Assembly (NCBI GenBank): GCA_026992315.1
Contig: JALXAG010000229.1
Coordinates: 1-40,121 of the forward strand
Reading direction: 5' to 3'
Source: Sneathiellales bacterium
GTDB taxonomy: Bacteria > Pseudomonadota > Alphaproteobacteria > Minwuiales > Minwuiaceae
Length of the DNA: 40,121 nt
Shown here in pieces: positions 8,207 through 15,949 of this stretch (its first letter is position 1; every line of letters begins with the position of its first letter). The translations under genes and the position numbers were made by a program. The notes beneath the pieces are model-generated. The model ran no database searches, had not been told where the DNA came from, and saw nothing but the letters and a program-made list of their open reading frames with translations.

Positions 8207-9145
8207 GTGACCTCGCAAGCAAGCATTAGGATCGGCACGCGCGGCAGTCCGCTGGCGCTGGCCCAGGCCCATGAGACCCGCGACCGGCTGTGCCGGGCGC
8301 ACGGGCTGGAAGAGCAGGATATCGCCATCGTCGTCATCAAAACGACGGGGGACCGCATTCTCGATCGCAGCCTGTCGGAGGCGGGCGGCAAGGGCCTGTT
8401 CACCCGCGAGATCGAGGAAGCGTTGCTGCAAGGCACCATCGATATCGCCGTGCATTCGATGAAGGACATGCCGACCGTCCTGCCGAAGGGGCTCATTATC
8501 TCCACCATGCTGCCGCGCGAAGATGTCCGCGATGCCTTCATCAGCGCAAAGGCGGGCGATTTCGCCGATCTGCCCGCCGGTGCCGTGGTCGGCACCGCCT
8601 CGTTGCGTCGTCAGGCGCAGATTCTCAACCGCTGGCCGCATCTTTCGGTCGTCACCTTCCGCGGTAACGTTCAGACCCGCCTTGGCAAGCTGGACGAAGG
8701 CGTTGTCGATGCCACATTGCTGGCCCATGCCGGGCTGCGGCGGTTGGGGGCGACGGAGCGAATCACCCGCCTGATTGCAACCGAGGAAATGCTGCCCGCC
8801 GTGGCGCAGGGGGCCATCGGCATCGAACAGCGCGAGGGCGATGAGCGGGTTTCGGCCCTGCTGGCGCCGCTGAACGATGCGCCGACCTTCACGGCGGTAA
8901 CGGCGGAACGGGCGTTGCTGGCGGCACTCGACGGTTCCTGCCGCACGCCGATTGCGGCGCTGGCCGTGATCGAAGGCAAAAATCTGTGCCTGAAAGGCGA
9001 AATCCTGACCCCCGACGGCAGCCGCCGGATCACCGTGGCCGCCCATGGCGATGCCGCCGATGCCCGGGACATCGGGGCGGAGGCGGGATTGCGGCTGCGC
9101 CGCGATGGCGGGGAGGAAATCCTCGCCGCCCTTATTGGCGGGTAA
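8207..9145 (+). CDS. hemC: Porphobilinogen deaminase (hydroxymethylbilane synthase)
   Basis: 312 residues from a GTG start. It polymerises four porphobilinogen molecules to hydroxymethylbilane, the third step of tetrapyrrole synthesis after 5-aminolevulinate. The family N-terminus IRIGTRGSPLALAQ begins at residue 7; HSMKDMPT and the cofactor-attachment cysteine C245 in LDGSCRTPIA are intact. I chose GTG at 8207 because it places the conserved N-terminus correctly and does not overlap the divergent tsaD start (8138); upstream in-frame sequence is unlike the family. The ribosome site is weak. This is the first gene of a hemC-hemD-mic60-hemY run. Confidence 0.95.
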   Translation: MTSQASIRIGTRGSPLALAQAHETRDRLCRAHGLEEQDIAIVVIKTTGDRILDRSLSEAGGKGLFTREIEEALLQGTIDIAVHSMKDMPTVLPKGLIISTMLPREDVRDAFISAKAGDFADLPAGAVVGTASLRRQAQILNRWPHLSVVTFRGNVQTRLGKLDEGVVDATLLAHAGLRRLGATERITRLIATEEMLPAVAQGAIGIEQREGDERVSALLAPLNDAPTFTAVTAERALLAALDGSCRTPIAALAVIEGKNLCLKGEILTPDGSRRITVAAHGDAADARDIGAEAGLRLRRDGGEEILAALIGG

Positions 9146-9151
9146 GCGCCG

Positions 9152-9883
9152 ATGCGCCTGATCGTCACCCGTCCCGATCCGGATGCGGCGCCTCTGATCG
9201 CCGCTCTTGAAGCGGCCGGCATCGCAACGCTGCATCAGCCGGTTTTCGCCATCCGTTTCCGCAAGGCGCAACTGCCCGACCTTTCCGGCTGTCAGGCGCT
9301 TGTCGTGACCAGCCGCAACGGCGTGCGTGCCCTGGCTGCGAGCGGGGGCGGATCCGCTCTTCATTCCCTGCCGCTCTTTGCCGTCGGCGATTCTTCCGCC
9401 GCCCTGGCCCGGGAGGCGGGCTTCGCCGATGTGCGCAGTGCCGATGGCGATGTGCACGATCTGGCGGCGCTGATTCGCAAATCCCTGAACCCTGCTGCGG
9501 GCTGGTTGCTGCATGCCGCGGGCAGCAGGGTGGCCCGCGATCTGGGTGGGCTGCTGGGCGAGGACGGTTATGCCGTGCGCCGCGAGATCCTCTATCGGGC
9601 CGAAGCGGTCCGCCGCCTGAGCGATGGGTGCCGGACGGCGCTCGGCGAGGGAAAAGCCGACGGCGCGGTGTTTTATTCTCCACGTTCGGCGATCACCTTT
9701 GCTAGTCTGGTGGAGGAGGCGGGTCTGAGCGCCGCCTGCGCATCCATGACGGCCTTTTGCCTGAGCGCGGCGGTCGCGGATGCCTTCGCCGGGCTGTGCT
9801 GGCGGCAGGTGATCGTGGCGCCGCATCCCCGGCAGGATGCCCTTGTGGACGAAATTTTCGCATTCCGGCAACAGAAGGACTGA
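9152..9883 (+). CDS. hemD: Uroporphyrinogen-III synthase
   Basis: 243 residues. It cyclises hydroxymethylbilane and inverts ring D to give uroporphyrinogen III. HemD sequences are poorly conserved, but the N-terminal LIVTRPDPDA, the ALVVTSRNGVRAL segment, LHAAGSRVARDLGG and VFYSPRSAITF are recognisable. It begins 6 bp after hemC and ends 6 bp before the mitofilin-like gene, so it is part of one operon. Confidence 0.92.
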   Translation: MRLIVTRPDPDAAPLIAALEAAGIATLHQPVFAIRFRKAQLPDLSGCQALVVTSRNGVRALAASGGGSALHSLPLFAVGDSSAALAREAGFADVRSADGDVHDLAALIRKSLNPAAGWLLHAAGSRVARDLGGLLGEDGYAVRREILYRAEAVRRLSDGCRTALGEGKADGAVFYSPRSAITFASLVEEAGLSAACASMTAFCLSAAVADAFAGLCWRQVIVAPHPRQDALVDEIFAFRQQKD

Positions 9884-9889
9884 AGAAGC

Positions 9890-11485
9890 ATGACGACTTC
9901 CGGCAAATCGGGCGGTAAGGGCGAGCAGACAGGCAGCGGAACCGGCGGAAGCGGCGGCACCGGCGGGACTGGCGGGACTGGCACTGGGGCGCAGCCGAAG
10001 GCGGAAGCGAAAAAATCCCCATCCTCCGGGGGCGGAAACACAGGGGCGGAGAAGATGGCGAAACCCGCCGCCCCCTCGTCCGTGCCCCCATCGGGCACGC
10101 CGCGGCCGGGGGCCGGCGCATCGGATAGACCTGCAGCGGGCAACGATAAGGCGGAGAAGGCGAAGGCGGCCTCTGCCACTGCAGGGCGGAAGCCCGCGGC
10201 ATCCGGCGGTGCCGCGAAGGGCGGGCGCGATGAGAAAACGCCGAAGGCGGAGGACAAGCCACCTTCCGCCCCGGCGAAAGGAAAAAGCCGTGCCGGGCTG
10301 TATGCGGGGGCGGCGCTGGTTATCTTCGCCGCCGGCATGGCCGCCTGGCCGGTTGTGCTGCCCTATGTGGCGCCGCTTTTGCCGCAGCAGGCCCGTCAGC
10401 GCCTGACCCTGCCCGAGGCCCGGCCCGCGATCGAGCCGCAGCGCCTGGCCGCGCTGGAGGAGACGCTTGCCATGCAGGGGCGCAGCCTGAAGGAGGTGCG
10501 CGCGCAGCTCGAAGGGTTGCGTCCGCTTGCCGGGCGCCTCGATGCGCTGGCGCAACGGCTGCAGGCTCTGGAGGAGCGCAGCGTACAGGGCGATGCGGGC
10601 GACGGGGCGGAACTTTCCGCCCTGCGCGGGGAACAGCAGGCCCTGGCGGCGAAACTGACGGCGCTGGAAGGGCGCCTCGATGCATTGGCGGCAACGCCGC
10701 CCGTCGGTGCGGAGAATACGGCTGCTGGCGGGCCGGGCGGGCAGCCGCCGGCGGCGCTGGTGCAATCCCTGCGCGATCTGCGCCGGGCGCATGAGGCGGA
10801 TACGGCGCGTCTGATGCAGCGCATCGATGCGCTCTCGGCAGCGCTGGAAGCGGCCAGGAGCAACGGCAATCTTCTGGTACGGGATATGGCGGAACTGCGC
10901 CGCCGCCTCGACGATGTGGCGGCGCAGGCCCGGCGCACGGGGTCGGGATCGCGCGGCGCCGCCCTGCTGATCGCCGCCGGTCAGCTTGCCGATCTCGCCC
11001 GGCGCGGGCAGCCTTTTGTACAGGAACTTGCGGTGCTCAGGGAACTGGGCGCCGATCCCGCCCTGCTGGAGAAGATCGGACCGCTCGCCCCCACCGGGGC
11101 CGAAGCGCGCGCGCGCCTGCTGGCGGAGGTGCCGGCCCTGGCCGACGAGGTGGTGCGCGCCGCCCGTCTGCCGCAGGAAAAGGGCTGGCTTGGCGAGACC
11201 CTGAAACGGGTCGGCCGGCAGATTTCCTTCCGCAAGACCGGCGAGGTGGCCGGCAACGATGCGGAAGCCATTGCCGCCCGGGCCGAGGCCGCCGCCCGCC
11301 GCGGCGATCTGCGCGCCGCGTTGAATGAGATGGAAACCCTGCCGGAAGGCCGCGCGCGCGAAGCCGCTGCCGGCTGGATAAAGCGGGCCCGGGCGCGGCT
11401 GCTGCTGGACGATGCGGTCAACGCCCTGATCGATGCGGCCCTGCGCCGTCTTGGCGGCGGTGCCGCCGCCGTGAAGGAGGGTTAG
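9890..11485 (+). CDS. Mitofilin/Mic60-like inner-membrane protein (alphaproteobacterial, COG4223 type)
   Basis: 531 residues. The N-terminal 130 residues are disordered and rich in Gly, Ser, Thr, Lys and Pro, including a GGT tandem (about 20-32). One membrane segment lies at about 135-155 (GLYAGAALVIFAAGMAAW). A long helical coiled-coil region spans about 175-345, followed by a C-terminal helical domain with ALNEMETLPEGRAREAA and a final helix with DDAVNALIDAALRRL, as in mitofilin. Alphaproteobacterial homologues sit in the heme operon between hemD and a hemY-like gene and shape intracytoplasmic membranes; the same position is seen here. The bulk of the protein should face the periplasm. The N-terminal low-complexity region is unusually long. 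Confidence 0.85.
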   Translation: MTTSGKSGGKGEQTGSGTGGSGGTGGTGGTGTGAQPKAEAKKSPSSGGGNTGAEKMAKPAAPSSVPPSGTPRPGAGASDRPAAGNDKAEKAKAASATAGRKPAASGGAAKGGRDEKTPKAEDKPPSAPAKGKSRAGLYAGAALVIFAAGMAAWPVVLPYVAPLLPQQARQRLTLPEARPAIEPQRLAALEETLAMQGRSLKEVRAQLEGLRPLAGRLDALAQRLQALEERSVQGDAGDGAELSALRGEQQALAAKLTALEGRLDALAATPPVGAENTAAGGPGGQPPAALVQSLRDLRRAHEADTARLMQRIDALSAALEAARSNGNLLVRDMAELRRRLDDVAAQARRTGSGSRGAALLIAAGQLADLARRGQPFVQELAVLRELGADPALLEKIGPLAPTGAEARARLLAEVPALADEVVRAARLPQEKGWLGETLKRVGRQISFRKTGEVAGNDAEAIAARAEAAARRGDLRAALNEMETLPEGRAREAAAGWIKRARARLLLDDAVNALIDAALRRLGGGAAAVKEG

Positions 11486-11488
11486 GCC

Positions 11489-12868
11489 ATGTTGCGTATT
11501 GTCATCGCCCTTGCCCTGGTTCTGGGGGTGGCGCTGCTGGCGGCGTTTCTTGCCGATAATCCCGGCGCGGTATCCGTGGACTGGCTCGGCTATCATCTCA
11601 GTGCCCCGATGGCCCTGATCGCCGTGGCGCTGGTGCCGGTTTTTGCCGTTCTGCTGCTGATCTGGCGCCTTCTCGCCTGGCTGCTGGGCCTGCCCGGGCG
11701 CCTCGGCCGTCTGCGCCGGGAGGCACGCGAACGCCGGGGGCTGCTGGCCCTGGTCGAAGGGCTGGCCGCCATCGAGGAAGGCGATGCCCGCAAGGCCCAG
11801 GCACTGGCGCGGCGTTCACAGGCACTGCTGAAAGAGACGCCTTATGCCCGCCTGCTGCAGGCCCGCGCCGCCGCCCTTGCCGGCGACCGGGCCCGGGCCA
11901 TGGCCGATTACCGGGCGATGCTGGATCACAAGGAAACGGAAATGCTCGCCCTGCGCGGGCTGATCGGGGAATGCGCGGATCTGCTGGGGGCGGAGGAGGT
12001 TCTGGCCCTGGCCGAACGCGCCGTCGCCAGGCAGCCGAAGGCCCGCTGGGCGCTGGAGGCGCTGTTCAAGGCCCAGACCGGCCTGCACCGCTGGGCCGAG
12101 GCGGAAAAGACGCTGGAGAAGCTGACGCGTCTCGGCTTCGTTCAGGCGGATGAAGCCGCTGCCCTCCGGGCGGCGCTGCTGACGGCGCGGGCCATGGCGG
12201 CGGAGGAAAGCGGTCATGACAGGGAGGCCCTGCAACTTGCCGCCGCCGCAACGAAACTGCAGCCGGATCTGATCGCGGCGGCGGTATTGCAGATCCGCTT
12301 GCTGGGCAAGGCGGGCAAAAAGGCGAAAGCGGAAAGACTGGCCGAAGATTTCTGGGCCCGCCAGCCGGTCAGGGCGGTGGCGGAGGCCTATCTCGCCCTC
12401 GATGCCGATGAAGGGGCGGCGGCGCGGCTGAAACGGGTGCGCAAGCTGGTGAAAGCCAATCCCGATCAGCGCGAATCCCGGCGCCTTCTGGCCGAAGCGG
12501 CGCTGGCGGCGGAGGAATACGATCTGGCGCGCCAGCAGCTTGAACTGGCCGGGATTGGCGATGCGGCGGCGGAAAAGACGCTCGATGGCGATTTCTTCCG
12601 CCTGATGGCCGAGCTGGAGGAACGCGAGCGCGGCGATGCGCTGATGGCGCGTAAATGGCTGATGAAGGCGGCGGAGGCGCCGCCGCCGTCGCGCTGGCGC
12701 TGCCGGCAATGCGGCAGCGATTACGATGACTGGCGCCCGCTCTGCGATCGCTGCGGGGCTTTGGCCGGTATCGTGTGGCCGGGTCATGCGCCGCTTGCCG
12801 TGGCGCCGGTGGTGGCGGAAACCGCGACGGCGGAGGATGCGGAACAGGCCAGGGTGGCGCAGGGCTGA
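11489..12868 (+). CDS. hemY: HemY-family TPR protein with C-terminal zinc-ribbon
   Basis: 459 residues. Two membrane helices lie at about 4-22 and 43-67, followed by a TPR-like helical repeat region to about residue 395. The C-terminus carries a C405-x2-C408-x10-C419-x2-C422 motif (WRCRQCGSDYDD...LCDRCG) that looks like a rubredoxin-type metal ribbon, as found at the end of LapB/YciM. This is the HemY of the HemY_N/TPR family, not protoporphyrinogen oxidase. It starts 3 bp after the mitofilin-like gene and ends the hem operon. Its role is probably structural or regulatory at the inner membrane; I cannot say more from sequence. The final 30 residues are Ala-rich and probably disordered. Confidence 0.88.
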   Translation: MLRIVIALALVLGVALLAAFLADNPGAVSVDWLGYHLSAPMALIAVALVPVFAVLLLIWRLLAWLLGLPGRLGRLRREARERRGLLALVEGLAAIEEGDARKAQALARRSQALLKETPYARLLQARAAALAGDRARAMADYRAMLDHKETEMLALRGLIGECADLLGAEEVLALAERAVARQPKARWALEALFKAQTGLHRWAEAEKTLEKLTRLGFVQADEAAALRAALLTARAMAAEESGHDREALQLAAAATKLQPDLIAAAVLQIRLLGKAGKKAKAERLAEDFWARQPVRAVAEAYLALDADEGAAARLKRVRKLVKANPDQRESRRLLAEAALAAEEYDLARQQLELAGIGDAAAEKTLDGDFFRLMAELEERERGDALMARKWLMKAAEAPPPSRWRCRQCGSDYDDWRPLCDRCGALAGIVWPGHAPLAVAPVVAETATAEDAEQARVAQG

Positions 12869-12916
12869 CCCCGGATCGGCATTCGCGCGGCGGGGCCTTT
12901 TTGCGCAACTGAATGC

Positions 12917-12945
12917 TTGCGCTTTTCGTTGTTTGCCCCTATGTT
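12917..12945 (+). promoter_or_regulatory. Possible promoter of tRNA-Thr(CGT)
   Basis: A TTGCGC (12917-12922), a 17-nt spacer and a TATGTT (12940-12945) put a start near 12952. The leader before the tRNA then includes the hairpin at 12962-12980. The -35 match is weak. Confidence 0.3.
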
Positions 12946-12956
12946 CTGCGCGCTCG

Positions 12957-12980
12957 AAAAAGGATGCCGCTCCGGCATCC
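12957..12980 (-). terminator. Minus-strand rho-independent terminator upstream of tRNA-Thr
   Basis: An 8-bp perfect stem GGATGCCG/CGGCATCC (12962-12969 with 12973-12980) with a 3-nt loop is followed on the minus strand by TTTTT (12961-12957). On the plus strand no T tract follows. It would stop transcription arriving from the minus-strand relic side and reading antisense through tRNA-Thr. Confidence 0.5.
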
Positions 12981-12989
12981 GCATGTCGT

Positions 12990-13064
<75 letters not shown>

Positions 13065-13073
13065 CTTTTCCCC

Positions 13074-13149
13074 TTGAAATGTTAAGATTATTCTGTCCGC
13101 GCTCTGCTACTGGGGTATCGGCGCCATCATCCGTGCGGGAATTTTGTGT
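13074..13149. repeat. 76-bp tRNA-adjacent repeat, copy B (relic of regulator tail)
   Basis: Matches 269-344 without gaps (54/76 identical). On the minus strand it encodes a peptide ending N-L-N-I-S with 15 of 25 residues identical to the LuxR-type regulator's tail in the same frame. No helix-turn-helix or receiver sequence is left here, and the frame runs on into tRNA-Thr without a stop of its own, so it is probably a remnant or a mobile-type repeat rather than a gene. Confidence 0.6.
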
Positions 13150-13340
13150 GGGACTTTTTGTCGTCGGCCTTATGTCATCTGTCATTGCCGGCTTTATGCA
13201 AAGCCGGCCTCTCCTGATCCGGCTGCAGGAGTTTCGCGCCGCTGTTCGGGGCTGGCATGCGGTGCTTCGCCGCACGGATGCGGTATAAGGCAATATTCCT
13301 TTATCCCCGCTTATTCATGTGATCTACTGAGAGATAGCTC

Positions 13341-13367
13341 TGAATTGTCCGCATGGAAAACAATTCA
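13341..13367. promoter_or_regulatory. Inverted repeat TGAATTGT-N11-ACAATTCA upstream of kinase gene
   Basis: A perfect 8-bp inverted repeat with an 11-nt spacer, 44 bp before the kinase ATG, in an AT-rich stretch. Its symmetry and place suggest an operator for a dimeric regulator. The binding protein is unknown. Confidence 0.35.
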
Positions 13368-13411
13368 AGAATAAAATGATGTAATCGCATGTGTGTCGTA
13401 AATAAAAAATA

Positions 13412-14980
13412 ATGGCTGGCGGCAAGGAATATGAGCGAAAGCTGTTTCGCCGCGAAGGCGATCTGGCTTTCTATGACGATATACGGATACCGATCTGGGT
13501 GTTCGATGTCGTCAGGCATAAGATCTGGTGGGCCAACCGTTCCGCCCTGCAGTTCTGGCGGGCGTCCTCGGTCGAGGATCTGTGCCGGCGCGATTTTTCC
13601 TCGGACAGCGAAATGGTGCGCACCCGCCTGATGCAGGTGGTGCAGAATACCCTGCCCGGCGAATACGCGTCCGAAAGCTGGACCCTGTATCCGCACGGCC
13701 ATCCGGTGACTGTTGTTCTGGACATGCAGCCGGTACGTATCGAGGAGGGGCGGGATGCGGTCCTTATTCAGGCGACCACCCGTCTCGATATGGAAAGCGA
13801 TCCTCAGTTTCTGCGCCTGTTCGAGGCGGCGCGCTATACCTCGCTGATGATCAGTTGCTTCGCCCGTGACGGCCGTTGCCTGTCGGAAAACCCGGCGGCC
13901 CAGGCCGCCTACGATATTTCCCTGTTTCGGGAGAAATTCGCCCCGGGCGGGCTGAAACTGCGCTTTTCGCGCCAGCGGGATTACCGGAAGGTGCTCTCGG
14001 CGATCGAACGGGGGAAGGATATCGCCGGCGATTTTCCGATGCGCACCGCCGCCGGGCGGCGCTGGCATCATCTCGATGTGCGCATGGGCCGCGATCCGGT
14101 AACGGGGGAGCGCATTGCCGTCGTAACGGAGGAGGATATTCACGCCCGCAAGCAGGCGCTGGAGGAGCTGGCACGGGTGAACCGGGATCTGGACAGGCGG
14201 ATCGCGGAACAGACCCGTTCCCTGCATCAGGCACTGGATGCGGCGCGCCAGGCCAGCAAGGCGAAGTCGATGTTTCTGGCCAAGATGAGCCATGAATTGC
14301 GCACGCCGCTGAATGCCATCATCGGTTTTTCGGAAATGGTCGAGAACGAAATGCTCGGCCCGGTGCAGCCGCCCGCATACAAGGATTATGCCGAGTATAT
14401 TCATCAATCCGGTCAGTATCTGCTGGCACTGATTTCCGATATTCTCGATCTGTCGAAAATCGATGCCGGCGGCATGGTCCTGCATGAGGAGATGGTCGAT
14501 CTCTGCCGCATTCTGGAGGAAAGCACCGAACTGCTTGCGGGCAGGCTGAAAGAGAAGGGTATCGAACTCGTCAAATCGTCCGCCGCCTCTTCCTTGCCCT
14601 TTTGGGGCGATGGGGTGCGGCTGCGGCAGATCTTCATCAACATCATTGGCAATGCCGTGAAATTCACGCCGTCGGGCGGGCGCATCGAAATAACGTGCCG
14701 GGGCACCGATGACGGCGGAATCATGGTACGGATTGCCGATAACGGTATCGGCATAGAGGCAAGCGATCTGCCGAAGCTGTTCATGCCGTTCACGCAGGGG
14801 GCGCAGGATGCATCGCAGCCACAGGAAGGAACCGGCCTGGGGCTGAGCATTGCGAAATCGCTGGTGGAACTGCATGACGGCCGCATCGCGGTGGACAGTG
14901 TTTACGGTGAAGGGACGATCGTTTCCATGATCTTTCCCGAAAGCCGCCTCAATCCCGTGCAGAAGACGCATTCCGGTTGA
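13412..14980 (+). CDS. PAS-domain sensor histidine kinase (soluble, PleC/DivJ-like core)
   Basis: 522 residues with no membrane segment. Two PAS-like regions lie at about 20-125 and 135-245, then a coiled linker (about 246-285), a HisKA dimerisation domain with the phosphorylated H294 in KMSHELRTPLNAIIGF, and a HATPase with N-box INIIGNAVKF, G1 IADNGIGI and G2 GTGLGLSIAK. The HisKA sequence and the following EYIHQSGQYLLALISDILDLSK resemble the PleC/DivJ group of alphaproteobacterial kinases, which often act on DivK. No response regulator is next to it. The ribosome site before the ATG is poor, and an inverted repeat lies 44 bp upstream. Confidence 0.88.
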   Translation: MAGGKEYERKLFRREGDLAFYDDIRIPIWVFDVVRHKIWWANRSALQFWRASSVEDLCRRDFSSDSEMVRTRLMQVVQNTLPGEYASESWTLYPHGHPVTVVLDMQPVRIEEGRDAVLIQATTRLDMESDPQFLRLFEAARYTSLMISCFARDGRCLSENPAAQAAYDISLFREKFAPGGLKLRFSRQRDYRKVLSAIERGKDIAGDFPMRTAAGRRWHHLDVRMGRDPVTGERIAVVTEEDIHARKQALEELARVNRDLDRRIAEQTRSLHQALDAARQASKAKSMFLAKMSHELRTPLNAIIGFSEMVENEMLGPVQPPAYKDYAEYIHQSGQYLLALISDILDLSKIDAGGMVLHEEMVDLCRILEESTELLAGRLKEKGIELVKSSAASSLPFWGDGVRLRQIFINIIGNAVKFTPSGGRIEITCRGTDDGGIMVRIADNGIGIEASDLPKLFMPFTQGAQDASQPQEGTGLGLSIAKSLVELHDGRIAVDSVYGEGTIVSMIFPESRLNPVQKTHSG

Positions 14981-15088
14981 CGGCTGTCCGATATTCGGTG
15001 CACATGGTCACCGCCGTGTCATATGCCACAGGCTTCCGGACTGCCGGGAATATGTACAAGATCAGACCATGAATGACGGGATGCATCC

Positions 15089-15820
15089 GTGATTGCCGAT
15101 ACCCTGACCCCGCGCCAGCGCCTGACCTGGCTGGCGCATTGCTACAAGGCGCTGGTCTATCAGCATCACAAGGACATGCGGGCCGCCTTTGCCCCCTTCG
15201 TGCCCCGTGACGGGGTGGTGATCGATGTCGGCGCCCATTCGGGGCAGTTTGCCAAGCTGCTGGCCGCCATGGTACCCGATGGTCAGGTGCTGGCTTTTGA
15301 GCCGGCAAGCTATGCCCTCTCCATCCTGCGCAAGGTGGCGGCTGTGCGCCGGCTGCGCAATCTTCGCATCATTCCCTGTGCCCTGGGGGCGGAAGAGGCG
15401 GCGCTGACCCTGAACGTGCCGGTCAAGCCATCGGGCAGCCTGGGATTCGGGCTCAGCTTCATCGGCGATACCGCCTCCTGCAACCGGCAACTGCGCAGCG
15501 AGACCATTCGTGTCCGCCGCCTCGACGATGTGGCGAGAGAGCTGGATCTTCAGCGCCTCGATTTCATCAAGGCCGATATCGAGGGCTTCGAAGCCAGCCT
15601 GCTGGCCGGCGCCCGTGAAACCCTGTCCCGCTTCAGGCCGGTGCTGTTTCTGGAAATCGTCGATGAGCATCTGCGTCGTGCCGGTTCCTCCGCCGATGCG
15701 TTGTGCGCCCTGCTTCGGGAACTCGCCTACCGGCCGTATCGCCCCGCCGGCGGACCCGTGGCATGGGATGAGCTGCATGATGGCGATTATTTCCTGCTCC
15801 CCGAGGAAAGAGACGTTTGA
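15089..15820 (+). CDS. FkbM-family SAM-dependent methyltransferase
   Basis: 243 residues from a GTG start. The SAM-binding loop VVIDVGAHSGQF is at 43-54, and AFEPASYALSIL and FIKADIEGFEASLLAGA are the other FkbM landmarks. Members methylate hydroxyl groups of sugars, lipids or secondary metabolites; the substrate here is unknown. No ATG in this frame gives a better start, and an ACGGGA site precedes the GTG. It stands between the kinase and nnrS without other glycan genes. Confidence 0.85.
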   Translation: MIADTLTPRQRLTWLAHCYKALVYQHHKDMRAAFAPFVPRDGVVIDVGAHSGQFAKLLAAMVPDGQVLAFEPASYALSILRKVAAVRRLRNLRIIPCALGAEEAALTLNVPVKPSGSLGFGLSFIGDTASCNRQLRSETIRVRRLDDVARELDLQRLDFIKADIEGFEASLLAGARETLSRFRPVLFLEIVDEHLRRAGSSADALCALLRELAYRPYRPAGGPVAWDELHDGDYFLLPEERDV

Positions 15821-15852
15821 GCGATGTCGGAGACATGGTGAAGCGGATTTCA

Positions 15853-15866
15853 TTGACCATGGTCAA
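15853..15866. promoter_or_regulatory. FNR/NNR-type box TTGACCATGGTCAA upstream of nnrS
   Basis: A perfect 14-bp palindrome of the TTGAC-N4-GTCAA form recognised by Fnr/Dnr/NnrR-type activators. A -10-like AATGAT (15890-15895) lies so that the box centre is about 42 bp upstream of the predicted start, the class II activator position. A Crp/Fnr protein with the matching E-x-x-S-R recognition motif is encoded just beyond nnrS. Confidence 0.7.
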
Positions 15867-15949
15867 GGCCGGCTCCGGCGGCAGGGATGAATGATGGCAG
15901 AGCGGTCTGGTCCTCAGGGGCCGGACCCCCGGAATTGTTTTTGCGGAGC

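Larger units (their letters stand above)
13065..13411. other. Gene-free region between tRNA-Thr and the histidine kinase
   Basis: No convincing gene. The region contains the second copy of the 76-bp repeat (13074-13149), a 9-bp perfect hairpin GCCGGCTTT/AAAGCCGGC (13187-13208), and an AT-rich stretch from about 13300 with an 8-bp inverted repeat (13341-13367) in front of the kinase. Confidence 0.6.

Noticed and set aside
8135-11596. Very long open frame antisense to hemC, hemD and mic60
   Set aside because: It is Gly/Arg/Gln/His-rich with no domain, and lies wholly opposite well-identified genes; high third-position GC removes stop codons on the antisense strand.
11489-12868. Protoporphyrinogen oxidase for the hemY gene
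   Set aside because: No FAD-binding motif; the protein has two N-terminal helices and TPR repeats of the other HemY family.
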